DNA of 64,000 nt. Origin: Mannheimia varigena. Lineage in GTDB: Bacteria; Pseudomonadota; Gammaproteobacteria; Enterobacterales; Pasteurellaceae. The stretch covers positions 124,001 through 188,000 of the forward strand of contig NZ_CP016226.1 in the NCBI RefSeq assembly GCF_013377235.1, in the 5' to 3' direction. Positions within the stretch are counted from its first letter, which is position 1. Each line of letters begins with the position of its first letter. Positions 41,628 to 50,655 of this stretch are shown here, in pieces. Made by a program: the position numbers and the translations under genes. The notes under the pieces were generated by a model. That model searched no databases. It saw only the letters and a program-made list of their open reading frames with translations, and was not told where the DNA came from.

Positions 41628-42578
41628 ATGACAGATATTAAACTGTTTGCGGGCAACGCAACGCCGGAACTTGCTAATCGTATTGCAAAACATCTTTATA
41701 CCTCATTAGGTAATGCAACTGTTGGTCGTTTTAGTGATGGTGAAATTCAAGTGCAAATCAATGAAAATGTGCGTGGAGGCGATATTTTCATTGTGCAATC
41801 AACTTGTGCACCAACCAATGATAATCTTATGGAATTGATTGTTATGGTGGATGCTTTACGTCGTGCTTCCGCTGGTCGTATTACAGCCGTTATCCCATAC
41901 TTTGGCTATGCTCGCCAAGATAGACGTGTACGTTCAGCTCGTGTACCTATTACTGCTAAAGTAGTTGCTGATTTCCTTTCAAGCGTGGGGGTTGATAGAG
42001 TATTAACTTGTGATTTACACGCAGAACAAATTCAAGGTTTCTTTGATGTACCGGTAGACAATGTATTCGGCTCACCAGTGTTGATTGAAGATATTTTGAA
42101 AAAATCAGATTTAGTTAATCCAATCGTGGTATCGCCAGATATCGGCGGAGTGGTGCGTGCAAGAGCGGTTGCAAAATTGTTGAATGATACGGATATGGCT
42201 ATTATTGACAAACGTCGTCCGAAAGCAAACGTATCTCAAGTTATGCACATTATTGGTGATGTAGCTGAGCGTGATTGTATCTTAGTGGATGATATGATCG
42301 ATACTGGTGGCACATTAGCTAAAGCAGCTGAGGCCTTAAAAGAACGTGGAGCTCGTTGTGTATTTGCTTATGCAACGCATGCAGTATTCTCTGGTTCTGC
42401 GGCTCAAAACTTAGCAAATCCGGCATTAGATGAAATTGTAGTAACAGATACCATTCCATTAACAAATGAAATCAAAGCACTTAATAAAGTACGTGTTTTA
42501 ACATTATCGGGAATGTTGGCAGAAGCTATTCGCCGTATCAGCAATGAAGAATCTATTTCAGCTATGTTTGATGCATAA
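41628..42578 (+). CDS. prs: Ribose-phosphate pyrophosphokinase
   Basis: 316 residues. It makes PRPP from ribose 5-phosphate and ATP for nucleotide, His and Trp synthesis. Family segments: KLFAGNATPELA, GRFSDGEIQVQINENVRG, FGYARQDRR, DLHAEQIQGFFD, DKRRPKANVSQVMHIIGD and the PRPP loop DCILVDDMIDTGGTL. AAAGGA precedes the start, 16 nt after ispE. A clear terminator follows. Confidence 0.98.
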   Translation: MTDIKLFAGNATPELANRIAKHLYTSLGNATVGRFSDGEIQVQINENVRGGDIFIVQSTCAPTNDNLMELIVMVDALRRASAGRITAVIPYFGYARQDRRVRSARVPITAKVVADFLSSVGVDRVLTCDLHAEQIQGFFDVPVDNVFGSPVLIEDILKKSDLVNPIVVSPDIGGVVRARAVAKLLNDTDMAIIDKRRPKANVSQVMHIIGDVAERDCILVDDMIDTGGTLAKAAEALKERGARCVFAYATHAVFSGSAAQNLANPALDEIVVTDTIPLTNEIKALNKVRVLTLSGMLAEAIRRISNEESISAMFDA

Positions 42579-42590
42579 TATTTAATATAA

Positions 42591-42617
42591 AAACCCAATC
42601 GAAAGATTGGGTTTTTT
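42591..42617 (+). terminator. Rho-independent terminator of prs
   Basis: AAACCCAATC (42591-42600) pairs with GATTGGGTTT (42605-42614) around a GAAA tetraloop, followed by TTT. Textbook structure, 12 nt after the prs stop. Confidence 0.93.
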
Positions 42618-42643
42618 GCATTTGTATTTATAAGATAATGTCT

Positions 42644-43657
42644 ATGTATTCCTTAATCCGTAAATTTCTCTTTTCTCTTGATGCTGAAAAAGCACATCAA
42701 TTTTCTATCCAAAGTTTATCAATTATTGGTAAGTTGCCTTTTCCACTGCTATCTATCCCAAATAATCCAACTGAAGTTATGGGGCTAAAATTTAAAAATC
42801 CGATAGGATTAGCTGCTGGTGCAGATAAAAATGGTGAGGCAATAGACGGCTTTGGTAAGTTAGGATTTGGTTTTATTGAGGTTGGAACTGTGACACCAGT
42901 TGCCCAAGATGGAAATTCTAGGCCTCGTCAATTCAGAGTATTAGAAGCAGAGGGAATTATTAACCGAAATGGCTTTAACAACCACGGTGTGGATGTATTA
43001 GTCGAAAACGTTAAAAAGTCAAAATATGCTGGTATTTTAGGCATCAATATCGGTAAAAATGCAATGACACCCATTGAGAATAGCTTAGATGACTACTTAA
43101 TTTGTTTACGCAAAGTGTATGAATATGCGGATTATATAACGGTGAATATTTCATCTCCAAATACAAAAAATCTTCGTTCTTTGCAATATGGTGAAGCTTT
43201 AGATGATTTGCTGATGAATCTAAAAAATGAGCAAGCACAACTTTCGCAAAAATTTGGAAAATATCGACCGCTTGTGCTGAAAATTGCTCCTGATCTTATG
43301 GAAGAAGAAATTGCTTCAGTGGCAGATAGCTTAATTCGTCATAGTATAGATGGAGTAATTGCGGGGAATACAACTTTATCAAGAGAGAGTATTGTAGGAT
43401 TGCCTTATGCGGAACAGCAAGGAGGTTTAAGTGGTAAACCCTTACATCATTTAAGTACAAGATTAATTTATACCTTGGCGAAAGAATTAAATGAGCGAGT
43501 ACCTATTATTGGTAGTGGTGGTATTCATTCACTCGAAAGTGGGCAAGAAAAAATTGATGCTGGTGCAAGCTTGTTGCAAGTATATTCGGCTTTGATTTAT
43601 CAAGGCCCTTCACTTATTCAAACGTTAGCTCAGCATATAAAATTGAAAAGGTTTTAA
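42644..43657 (+). CDS. pyrD: Dihydroorotate dehydrogenase (quinone), class 2
   Basis: Membrane-associated FMN enzyme of pyrimidine synthesis, 337 residues (E. coli 336). An N-terminal amphipathic helix (MYSLIRKFLFSLDAEKAHQF) anchors it near the quinone pool. Catalytic Ser is in VNISSPNTKNLR; GNTTLSR and IIGSGGIHS bind FMN. The ATG at 42644 matches the E. coli start (MYYPFVRK) better than the one at 42638, two codons earlier. Confidence 0.95.
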   Translation: MYSLIRKFLFSLDAEKAHQFSIQSLSIIGKLPFPLLSIPNNPTEVMGLKFKNPIGLAAGADKNGEAIDGFGKLGFGFIEVGTVTPVAQDGNSRPRQFRVLEAEGIINRNGFNNHGVDVLVENVKKSKYAGILGINIGKNAMTPIENSLDDYLICLRKVYEYADYITVNISSPNTKNLRSLQYGEALDDLLMNLKNEQAQLSQKFGKYRPLVLKIAPDLMEEEIASVADSLIRHSIDGVIAGNTTLSRESIVGLPYAEQQGGLSGKPLHHLSTRLIYTLAKELNERVPIIGSGGIHSLESGQEKIDAGASLLQVYSALIYQGPSLIQTLAQHIKLKRF

Positions 43658-44032
43658 TAGGAAGGCAAATTTTTTGCTGTATTTAATTATAAAAGAAGCA
43701 TTTTTGTCTTATTTAGCTATACATAATAAGTGGCTATTTATGTGTTTACCAAAAATAGACAAAATCGACTATTTTTGATATCTTGCATTGCAATTTTATC
43801 TACAAAATTTAAACAAATTTTATAAAAATTTTTAAAATTCGTTTAAAATCAAGTAGATAATGAGTTTTTTATTATGATTTTTAGTCTTTCTTTTACTAGG
43901 GAAAGATGTCGGAATTATTGGTTTAAATGGAATTTTTTCGATAAAAATGGTCTAAAAATCATCAATCAAGCAAAGTTTGTTAAAATTTTGTAATTTATTA
44001 CTTCAATCATTAATTTAATAAGGAAGAATACT
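43658..44032 (+). promoter_or_regulatory. pyrD-aceE intergenic region
   Basis: 375 nt, very AT-rich. A perfect 8-bp hairpin AAAAATAG/CTATTTTT (43751-43758, 43769-43776) probably ends pyrD transcription. The aceE promoter must lie in the remainder, but no single -10/-35 stands out. ATTGGTTT at about 43917 resembles half of a PdhR site only. No pdhR gene is present, unlike the enterobacterial pdhR-aceEF-lpd order. AAGGAAG (about 44020) is the aceE ribosome binding site. Confidence 0.5.
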
Positions 44033-46690
44033 ATGTCAGAGAACTTGAGAAATGACGTAGATCCAATCGAAACTCAAGATTGGCTAGCATCACTCGATTC
44101 GTTAATTCGTGAAGAAGGTTTAGAACGTGCTCAATTTATTGTTGAGCAAGTAATTAGCCAAGCTCGTGCCGGTGGTGTTGCATTGCCAACAGGTGTGACC
44201 ACTGATTATGTGAATACTATCCCTGTTTCAGAACAGCCAGCTTATCCGGGTGATCATAAAATCGAACGTCGTATTCGTTCTGCGGTACGTTGGAATGCTA
44301 TTGCATCTGTTTTACGTAGCCAGAAAAAAGATCTTGACTTAGGTGGTCATATTTCCACATTCCAATCTGCAGCAACCATGTATGAAGTGTGCTTCAACCA
44401 CTTCTTTAAAGCACCAACTGAAAAAAATGGCGGTGATTTAGTTTTCTTCCAAGGTCATGCTGCGCCGGGTATGTATGGTCGTGCTTTCTTAGAAGGTCGT
44501 ATTACCGAAGAGCAAATGGATAACTTCCGTCAAGAAGCATTCGTTGATGGTTTATCTTCTTACCCACACCCGAAATTAATGCCTGAATTTTGGCAGTTCT
44601 CAACCGTATCTATGGGTTTAGGTCCGGTTAATGCTATTTACCAAGCTCGTTTCTTAAAATATTTAGAGCATCGTGGTTTAAAAGATACTGCTGATCAAAA
44701 AGTGTATGCTTTCTTAGGCGATGGCGAGATGGATGAAATCGAATCTAAAGGTGCATTAGCCTTTGCCGGTCGCGAGAAATTAAATAACTTAATCTTCACC
44801 GTTAGCTGTAACCTACAACGCTTAGACGGCCCGGTAAACGGTAACGGTAAAATCGTTCAAGAATTAGAAGGCGTATTTACCGGTGCCGGTTGGGAAGTTA
44901 TCAAAGTATTATGGGGCAGCGAGTGGGATAAATTATTCGCGAAAGATACTTCAGGTAAATTAGCACAATTAATGATGGAAGTACTTGATGGTGACTACTT
45001 AACCTTCAAATCGAAAAACGGTGCTTACGTTCGTGAACACTTTTTCGGTCGTTACCCTGAAACAGCTGCATTAGTGGCAGATATGACAGATGATGAAATC
45101 TGGGCATTACGCCGTGGTGCGCATGACTCTGAAAAACTTTACGCTGCTTATGCGAAAGCGCAAAAATCAGACAAGCCGGTTGTGATCTTAGCTCAACAAG
45201 TTAAAGGCTACCGTATTCCTGAAGCGGAAAGTAAAAACACTGCTCACCAATCGAAAAAAATGTCATTAGAGAGCTTAAAAGGCTTCCGTGACTACTTCGA
45301 ATTACCATTAACAGACGAACAAGTTGAAAACTTAGAATACATCAAATTTGCGGAAGGTTCAGAAGAATACAACTACTTACACGCTAAACGTAAAGATTTA
45401 AACGGTTATGTACCAGTGCGTAAACCGAAATTTACGGTTGAGTTCAAAGTACCTGAGTTATCTGAATTCCAAGCGTTATTAGATGAGCAACCACGTGGTA
45501 TTTCAACTACGATGGCATTCTCTCGTGTATTAAATACTTTATTAAAAGACAAAAATATCGGTAAGCAAATTGTGCCAATCATTGCGGACGAAGCGCGTAC
45601 CTTCGGTATGGAAGGTTTATTCCGTCAAATCGGTATTTACAATCCATTCGGTCAAAACTATGTACCATCAGACCGTGATTTAGTTGCTTACTATCGTGAA
45701 GCGAAAGACGGACAAGTATTACAAGAAGGTATCAACGAATTAGGTGCAACCGCATCTTGGGTAGCTGCAGCGACTTCTTACTCGGTAAGCAACCTGCCGA
45801 TGATCCCATTCTTCATCTATTACTCAATGTTTGGCTTCCAACGTGTGGGTGATATGATGTGGTTAGCAGGTGACCAATTAGCTCGTGGTTTTATGATCGG
45901 TGGTACATCAGGTCGTACAACCTTAAATGGTGAAGGTTTACAGCACGAAGATGGTCATAGCCATATCCAAGCAGGTGTAATTCCGAACTGTGTAACTTAT
46001 GACCCGGCATTTGCATTTGAAGTAGCAGTAATCGTTCAAGATGGTATCCGCCGTATGTATGGTGAAGCTCAAGAAGATGTCTTCTACTACATCACAACAT
46101 TAAACGAAATTACAGACCAACCGGCAATGCCTGCAGGTGCTGAAGAAGGTATTCGCAAAGGTTTATATAAATTTGAAACCGTTGAGGGTAAAGGTAAAGG
46201 TCACGTTCAATTATTAAGCTCAGGTGCAATTATGCGTCACGTTCGTTTAGCGGCTCAAATCCTTGCAAACGACTATGGTGTGACCGCTGATGTATTCTCA
46301 GCGCCATCATTCAACGAATTAGGCCGTGACGGTGCAGATGCTGCTCGTTGGAACTTATTACACCCAACAGAAGAACAACGTGTTCCTTATGTTGCACAAG
46401 TGTTGAAAGATTTACCAACCGTTGCATCAACCGACTATATGAAACTTTACGCAGAGCAAATCCGTGCTTATGTACCAAGCAAACACTACCACGTGTTAGG
46501 TACAGATGGTTTCGGTCGTTCAGACAGCCGTGCAAACTTACGTGAACACTTCGAAGTGGATGAGCGTTATGTTGTAGTTGCAGCCTTAACGCAATTAGCG
46601 AAAGCCGGCACGATTGAAATGTCAGTGGTTGCGGATGCAATTAAGAAATTCGGCTTGAATGTGGATCGTATCAATCCTCTTTACGCATAA
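44033..46690 (+). CDS. aceE: Pyruvate dehydrogenase E1 component
   Basis: Homodimeric-type E1, 885 residues (E. coli 887). It decarboxylates pyruvate with thiamine diphosphate and acetylates the lipoyl groups of E2. The ThDP/Mg segment GDGEMDE...CNLQ (about 231-262) and the active-site region HIAMYEVCFNHFF-like TMYEVCFNHFF, GHAAPGMYGRAFLEGR are present, as are the C-terminal GTDGFGRSD segments. First gene of aceE-aceF-lpdA; codon use suggests high expression. Confidence 0.98.
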   Translation: MSENLRNDVDPIETQDWLASLDSLIREEGLERAQFIVEQVISQARAGGVALPTGVTTDYVNTIPVSEQPAYPGDHKIERRIRSAVRWNAIASVLRSQKKDLDLGGHISTFQSAATMYEVCFNHFFKAPTEKNGGDLVFFQGHAAPGMYGRAFLEGRITEEQMDNFRQEAFVDGLSSYPHPKLMPEFWQFSTVSMGLGPVNAIYQARFLKYLEHRGLKDTADQKVYAFLGDGEMDEIESKGALAFAGREKLNNLIFTVSCNLQRLDGPVNGNGKIVQELEGVFTGAGWEVIKVLWGSEWDKLFAKDTSGKLAQLMMEVLDGDYLTFKSKNGAYVREHFFGRYPETAALVADMTDDEIWALRRGAHDSEKLYAAYAKAQKSDKPVVILAQQVKGYRIPEAESKNTAHQSKKMSLESLKGFRDYFELPLTDEQVENLEYIKFAEGSEEYNYLHAKRKDLNGYVPVRKPKFTVEFKVPELSEFQALLDEQPRGISTTMAFSRVLNTLLKDKNIGKQIVPIIADEARTFGMEGLFRQIGIYNPFGQNYVPSDRDLVAYYREAKDGQVLQEGINELGATASWVAAATSYSVSNLPMIPFFIYYSMFGFQRVGDMMWLAGDQLARGFMIGGTSGRTTLNGEGLQHEDGHSHIQAGVIPNCVTYDPAFAFEVAVIVQDGIRRMYGEAQEDVFYYITTLNEITDQPAMPAGAEEGIRKGLYKFETVEGKGKGHVQLLSSGAIMRHVRLAAQILANDYGVTADVFSAPSFNELGRDGADAARWNLLHPTEEQRVPYVAQVLKDLPTVASTDYMKLYAEQIRAYVPSKHYHVLGTDGFGRSDSRANLREHFEVDERYVVVAALTQLAKAGTIEMSVVADAIKKFGLNVDRINPLYA

Positions 46691-46741
46691 TCAAACATTT
46701 CCACGCAAAATTAAGTAGGGACGCTACGTTTGGCGTCCATT

Positions 46742-46777
46742 ACAAGCGGTTAAAAATCGCAAATTTTTTGCAAATTA
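46742..46777 (+). repeat. Single DNA uptake signal sequence
   Basis: ACAAGCGGTTAAAAATCGCAAATTTTTTGCAAATT: core plus both AT-rich blocks of the extended Apl-type signal, between aceE and aceF. No inverted partner, so no strong terminator is expected, consistent with one operon. Confidence 0.85.
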
Positions 46778-46796
46778 GGAAAAAGAAGGAATAAAA

Positions 46797-48710
46797 ATGG
46801 CAAAACAAATTAATATCCCTGATATCGGTGGCGATGAAGTTACCGTAACAGAAGTAATGGTTAAAGTAGGCGATACCGTAAGTGCAGATCAATCTGTTAT
46901 CAACGTAGAGGGCGATAAAGCTTCTATGGAAGTTCCAGCTCCAGAGGCGGGTGTGGTAAAAGCGGTATTAGTGAAAGTGGGCGATAAAGTGACCACTGGC
47001 ACACCAATGTTAGAATTAGAAAGTGCAGACTCAGCTCCAGCTCCACAAGCGGCAGCTCCGGTTTCAGCTCCAGCACCTGCTGTAACAGCTTCAGCTATCG
47101 TTGAAGTGAACGTGCCAGATATCGGCGGCGATGAAGTGAATGTGACGGAAATTATGGTGAAAGTGGGCGATTCTGTTGAAGTGGATCAATCTATCATCAA
47201 CGTAGAAGGCGACAAAGCTTCAATGGAAGTACCGGCTCCGGTTGCAGGCGTGGTTAAAGAGATCTTAATCAATGTGGGTGATAAAGTATCAACCGGTAAA
47301 TTGATTATGAAATTTGAAACGGCTTCAGCAGCACCGGCACAATCTGCACCAGCTGCAGAAGTAGCTTCAGCTCCAGCTCAAGCAGCGGCTCCGGCAATCA
47401 AAGAGGTTAACGTACCAGACATCGGCGGCGATGAAGTAAACGTAACCGAAATTATGGTGAAAGTGGGCGACACCGTTGCTGAAGAGCAATCGTTAATCAC
47501 CGTTGAGGGCGACAAGGCTTCAATGGAAGTGCCGGCTCCGTTTGCAGGTGTAGTGAAAGAAATTTTAGTGAAATCTGGTGATAAAGTATCAACCGGTTCA
47601 TTAATTATGAAATTTGAAGTTGCAGGTGCAGCACCGGCTCCGGTTGCAGCAGCTCCTGCTCAATCTGCTCCAGCTCCGCAAGCGGCTGCACCAGCTCCAG
47701 CTCCAGCTGCGGCACCAGCAGGTCAAAACCAATCAGGCTTAAGCCAAGAACAAGTGGTTTCAGCGGCAGGTTACGCACACGCAACCCCGGTGATCCGCCG
47801 TTTAGCTCGTGAATTTGGCGTAAACTTAGACAAAGTGAAAGGTTCTGGTCGCAAAGGTCGTATCGTTAAAGAAGATATCCAAGCCTATGTGAAAACAGCA
47901 GTTCAAGTCTTTGAAAAACAAGGCGGAGCATCAGCTGCAAGCAATGGCGTGGCGAACGGGGCAGGCTTAGGCTTATTACCATGGCCGAAAGTTGACTTCA
48001 GCAAATTTGGTGAAGTGGAAGAAGTTGAATTGAGCCGTATCAATAAGATTTCTGGTGCGAACTTACACCGCAACTGGGTGATGATTCCACACGTTACTCA
48101 CTTCGACCGTACCGACATTACCGAGTTAGAAAACTTCCGTAAAGATCAAAACAAAGAAGCGGAAAAACGTAAATTAGACGTGAAGATCACGCCAGTAGTA
48201 TTTATTATGAAAGCGGTGGCAAGTGCATTAGAAGCCTTCCCACGTTTCAATAGCTCAATTTCTGAAGATGGTCAAAAACTGACATTGAAGAAATACGTGA
48301 ACATCGGCGTGGCTGTAGATACACCAAATGGCTTAGTGGTTCCAGTATTCAAAAACGTGAACAAGAAAGGCATTATCGAGCTTTCTCGTGAATTGATGGA
48401 AGTATCGAAAAAAGCGCGTGAAGGTAAATTAACCGCTGCAGATATGCAAGGTGGCTGCTTCACGATTTCAAGCCTTGGCGGTATCGGTACAACGCACTTC
48501 ACCCCAATCGTGAATGCACCGGAAGTGGCGATTTTAGGCGTATCTAAATCTGAAATGCAACCGATTTGGAACGGCAAAGAGTTTACTCCACGCTTAATGC
48601 TTCCATTGTCATTATCCTTCGACCACCGAGTAATTGACGGTGCGGACGGTGCAAGATTCTTATCTTACATCAATGGTGTATTAGCGGACATTCGCCGTTT
48701 AGTAATGTAA
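46797..48710 (+). CDS. aceF: Pyruvate dehydrogenase E2, dihydrolipoamide acetyltransferase
   Basis: 637 residues with three tandem lipoyl domains (about 1-75, 102-177, 203-277), each with the lipoylated Lys in EGDKASMEVPAP, joined by Ala/Pro-rich flexible linkers. A peripheral subunit-binding domain follows (about 320-360, ATPVIRRLAREFGVNLDKVKG), then the catalytic acetyltransferase domain (about 395-637) with SFDHRVIDGADGARF. It forms the 24-mer core of the complex and moves acetyl groups to CoA. Three lipoyl domains match E. coli. Confidence 0.98.
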   Translation: MAKQINIPDIGGDEVTVTEVMVKVGDTVSADQSVINVEGDKASMEVPAPEAGVVKAVLVKVGDKVTTGTPMLELESADSAPAPQAAAPVSAPAPAVTASAIVEVNVPDIGGDEVNVTEIMVKVGDSVEVDQSIINVEGDKASMEVPAPVAGVVKEILINVGDKVSTGKLIMKFETASAAPAQSAPAAEVASAPAQAAAPAIKEVNVPDIGGDEVNVTEIMVKVGDTVAEEQSLITVEGDKASMEVPAPFAGVVKEILVKSGDKVSTGSLIMKFEVAGAAPAPVAAAPAQSAPAPQAAAPAPAPAAAPAGQNQSGLSQEQVVSAAGYAHATPVIRRLAREFGVNLDKVKGSGRKGRIVKEDIQAYVKTAVQVFEKQGGASAASNGVANGAGLGLLPWPKVDFSKFGEVEEVELSRINKISGANLHRNWVMIPHVTHFDRTDITELENFRKDQNKEAEKRKLDVKITPVVFIMKAVASALEAFPRFNSSISEDGQKLTLKKYVNIGVAVDTPNGLVVPVFKNVNKKGIIELSRELMEVSKKAREGKLTAADMQGGCFTISSLGGIGTTHFTPIVNAPEVAILGVSKSEMQPIWNGKEFTPRLMLPLSLSFDHRVIDGADGARFLSYINGVLADIRRLVM

Positions 48711-48715
48711 TTTTA

Positions 48716-48761
48716 ACAAGCGGTTGTTTTTGTAAAAAATTTTGCAAAATCGACCGCTTGT
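48716..48761. terminator. Inverted uptake-signal pair between aceF and lpdA
   Basis: ACAAGCGGTT (48716) faces CGACCGCTTGT (ending 48761) around TTTTGTAAAAAATTTTGCAAAA. The hairpin may attenuate or process the transcript between aceF and lpdA; E3 is also needed by other complexes, so unequal expression would make sense. Confidence 0.65.
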
Positions 48762-48780
48762 ATAACAAATTGAGGCAAAT

Positions 48781-50205
48781 ATGAGCAAAGAAATCAAAAC
48801 CCAAGTCGTGGTACTTGGTGCAGGTCCGGCAGGTTATTCTGCGGCATTCCGTTGTGCAGACTTAGGCTTAGAAACTGTTATCGTTGAGCGTTATTCAACC
48901 TTAGGTGGTGTCTGCTTAAATGTAGGTTGTATTCCATCTAAAGCGTTATTACACGTGGCAAAAGTGATCGAAGAAGCTAAACACGCCGTGCATAACGGTG
49001 TTACCTTTGGCGAGCCGACTATCGATTTAGACCAAGTGCGTGCAGGTAAAGAAGCTGTGGTTTCAAAATTAACTGGTGGTTTAGCAGGCATGGCGAAAGC
49101 ACGTAAAGTGCAAGTGGTTGAAGGTGAAGCAACATTCACTGGCCCGAACACTTTAGTCGCTCGTGATCGTGATGGCAACCCAACTACCGTGACTTTCGAT
49201 AACGCCATTATTGCAGCAGGTTCACGCCCAATTCAATTACCATTTATTCCACACGAAGATCCACGTGTTTGGGATTCAACAGATGCCCTTAAATTAAAAG
49301 AAGTTCCGAAAAAATTGTTAATTATGGGCGGTGGTATCATCGGTTTAGAGATGGGTACGGTTTACAATGCGTTAGGTTCAGAAGTGGAAGTGGTGGAAAT
49401 GTTCGACCAAGTGATTCCGGCTGCGGACAAAGACATTGTGGCGATTTACACCAAACAGATCGAGAAAAAATTCAAGTTAATGCTTGAAACCAAAGTGACT
49501 AAAGTTGAAGCGAAAGATGACGGTATCTACGTTTCAATGGAAGGCAAAGCGTGTAACGACACTAAACGTTACGATGCCGTATTAGTGGCAATCGGTCGTG
49601 TACCAAACGGTAAATTGATCGATGCAGGTAAAGCAGGCGTACACGTTGATGAGCGTGGTTTCATCCCTGTTGATAAACAACTTCGCACTAACGTACCACA
49701 CATCTTTGCTATCGGTGACATCGTTGGTCAGCCAATGTTAGCACACAAAGGTGTTCACGAAGGTCACGTTGCGGCAGAAGTGATCGCAGGACAAAAACAC
49801 TACTTCGATCCGAAAGTCATCCCATCAATCGCTTACACTGAGCCGGAAGTGGCTTGGGTCGGTAAAACTGAGAAAGAGTGTAAGCAAGAAGGCTTAAACT
49901 ACGAAGTAGCGAAATTCCCTTGGGCAGCTTCAGGTCGTGCGATTGCATCTGAATGTTCAGAAGGTATGACCAAGTTAATCTTTGACAAAGACACTCACCG
50001 TGTGTTAGGTGGTGCGATTGTAGGTAGCAACGGTGGTGAATTATTAGGCGAAATCGGCTTGGCAATCGAAATGGGTTGTGATGCAGAAGATATCGCATTA
50101 ACTATTCACGCTCACCCAACGCTACACGAATCAGTTGGTTTAGCGGCGGAAGTGTTTGAAGGTTCGATTACTGACTTACCAAACCCAAAAGCGAAAAAAC
50201 GTTAA
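48781..50205 (+). CDS. lpdA: Dihydrolipoamide dehydrogenase (E3)
   Basis: FAD-dependent pyridine nucleotide-disulfide oxidoreductase, 474 residues. FAD-binding GAGPAGYSAA, redox disulfide in GGVCLNVGCIPSKAL, NAD-binding GGGIIGLEMG, second FAD motif FAIGDIVGQPMLAHKG and the active-site HAHPTLHE. It reoxidises dihydrolipoyl groups for the pyruvate and 2-oxoglutarate dehydrogenases. Last gene of the aceEF-lpdA operon; a long hairpin follows. Confidence 0.98.
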   Translation: MSKEIKTQVVVLGAGPAGYSAAFRCADLGLETVIVERYSTLGGVCLNVGCIPSKALLHVAKVIEEAKHAVHNGVTFGEPTIDLDQVRAGKEAVVSKLTGGLAGMAKARKVQVVEGEATFTGPNTLVARDRDGNPTTVTFDNAIIAAGSRPIQLPFIPHEDPRVWDSTDALKLKEVPKKLLIMGGGIIGLEMGTVYNALGSEVEVVEMFDQVIPAADKDIVAIYTKQIEKKFKLMLETKVTKVEAKDDGIYVSMEGKACNDTKRYDAVLVAIGRVPNGKLIDAGKAGVHVDERGFIPVDKQLRTNVPHIFAIGDIVGQPMLAHKGVHEGHVAAEVIAGQKHYFDPKVIPSIAYTEPEVAWVGKTEKECKQEGLNYEVAKFPWAASGRAIASECSEGMTKLIFDKDTHRVLGGAIVGSNGGELLGEIGLAIEMGCDAEDIALTIHAHPTLHESVGLAAEVFEGSITDLPNPKAKKR

Positions 50206-50220
50206 TATGCGCTGAGTGAT

Positions 50221-50267
50221 ACAAGCGGTTGAAATTTGTAAAAATCTTACAAAAATCAACCGCTTGT
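50221..50267. terminator. Inverted uptake-signal terminator after lpdA
   Basis: ACAAGCGGTTGA and TCAACCGCTTGT are perfect complements at the ends, and ATTTGTAA/TTACAAA-type inner arms continue the stem. Followed by CTATTTTTAAA. It is the cleanest of the uptake-signal hairpins in the window and ends the pdh operon. Confidence 0.85.
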
Positions 50268-50396
50268 CTATTTTTAAATCTAAAACAATGCGTTATGATT
50301 TTTTTTTCAGCACTTGATGAGAGAGTGTTAAATTTGTCATTGACATAAAACGATAAATCCGTAAAATGCACATTGTTCCTTACGGAATACTCAAAT

Positions 50397-50472
<76 letters not shown>

Positions 50473-50486
50473 ATTTCTCTTCAAAC

Positions 50487-50560
50487 GGCGTGTTAGCAAA
50501 GCGGTTATGCACTGGATTGCAAATCCATGTAGCTCGGTTCGACTCCGGGACACGCCTCCA
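50487..50560 (+). tRNA. cysT: tRNA-Cys (anticodon GCA)
   Basis: 74 nt, GGCGTGT ... ACACGCC acceptor stem, U73 discriminator base and encoded CCA. The anticodon loop ATTGCAAAT gives GCA; U73 is the main cysteinyl-tRNA synthetase identity base. The chance AAGCGGT inside the D arm resembles an uptake core but belongs to the tRNA. Confidence 0.97.
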
Positions 50561-50655
50561 TTAAGTCTTCTATTTTACTCAATATTTTCTTGAAATACTC
50601 ATATTGAACTTTATTTGCCTTTTTCTGCCTAAAACCCATGATTAAGGAGAAATTT

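Noticed and set aside
46797..47640. Threefold repeat at the start of aceF as a tandem duplication artefact
   Set aside because: Three lipoyl domains are normal for E2 of this type, and the copies differ at many bases.
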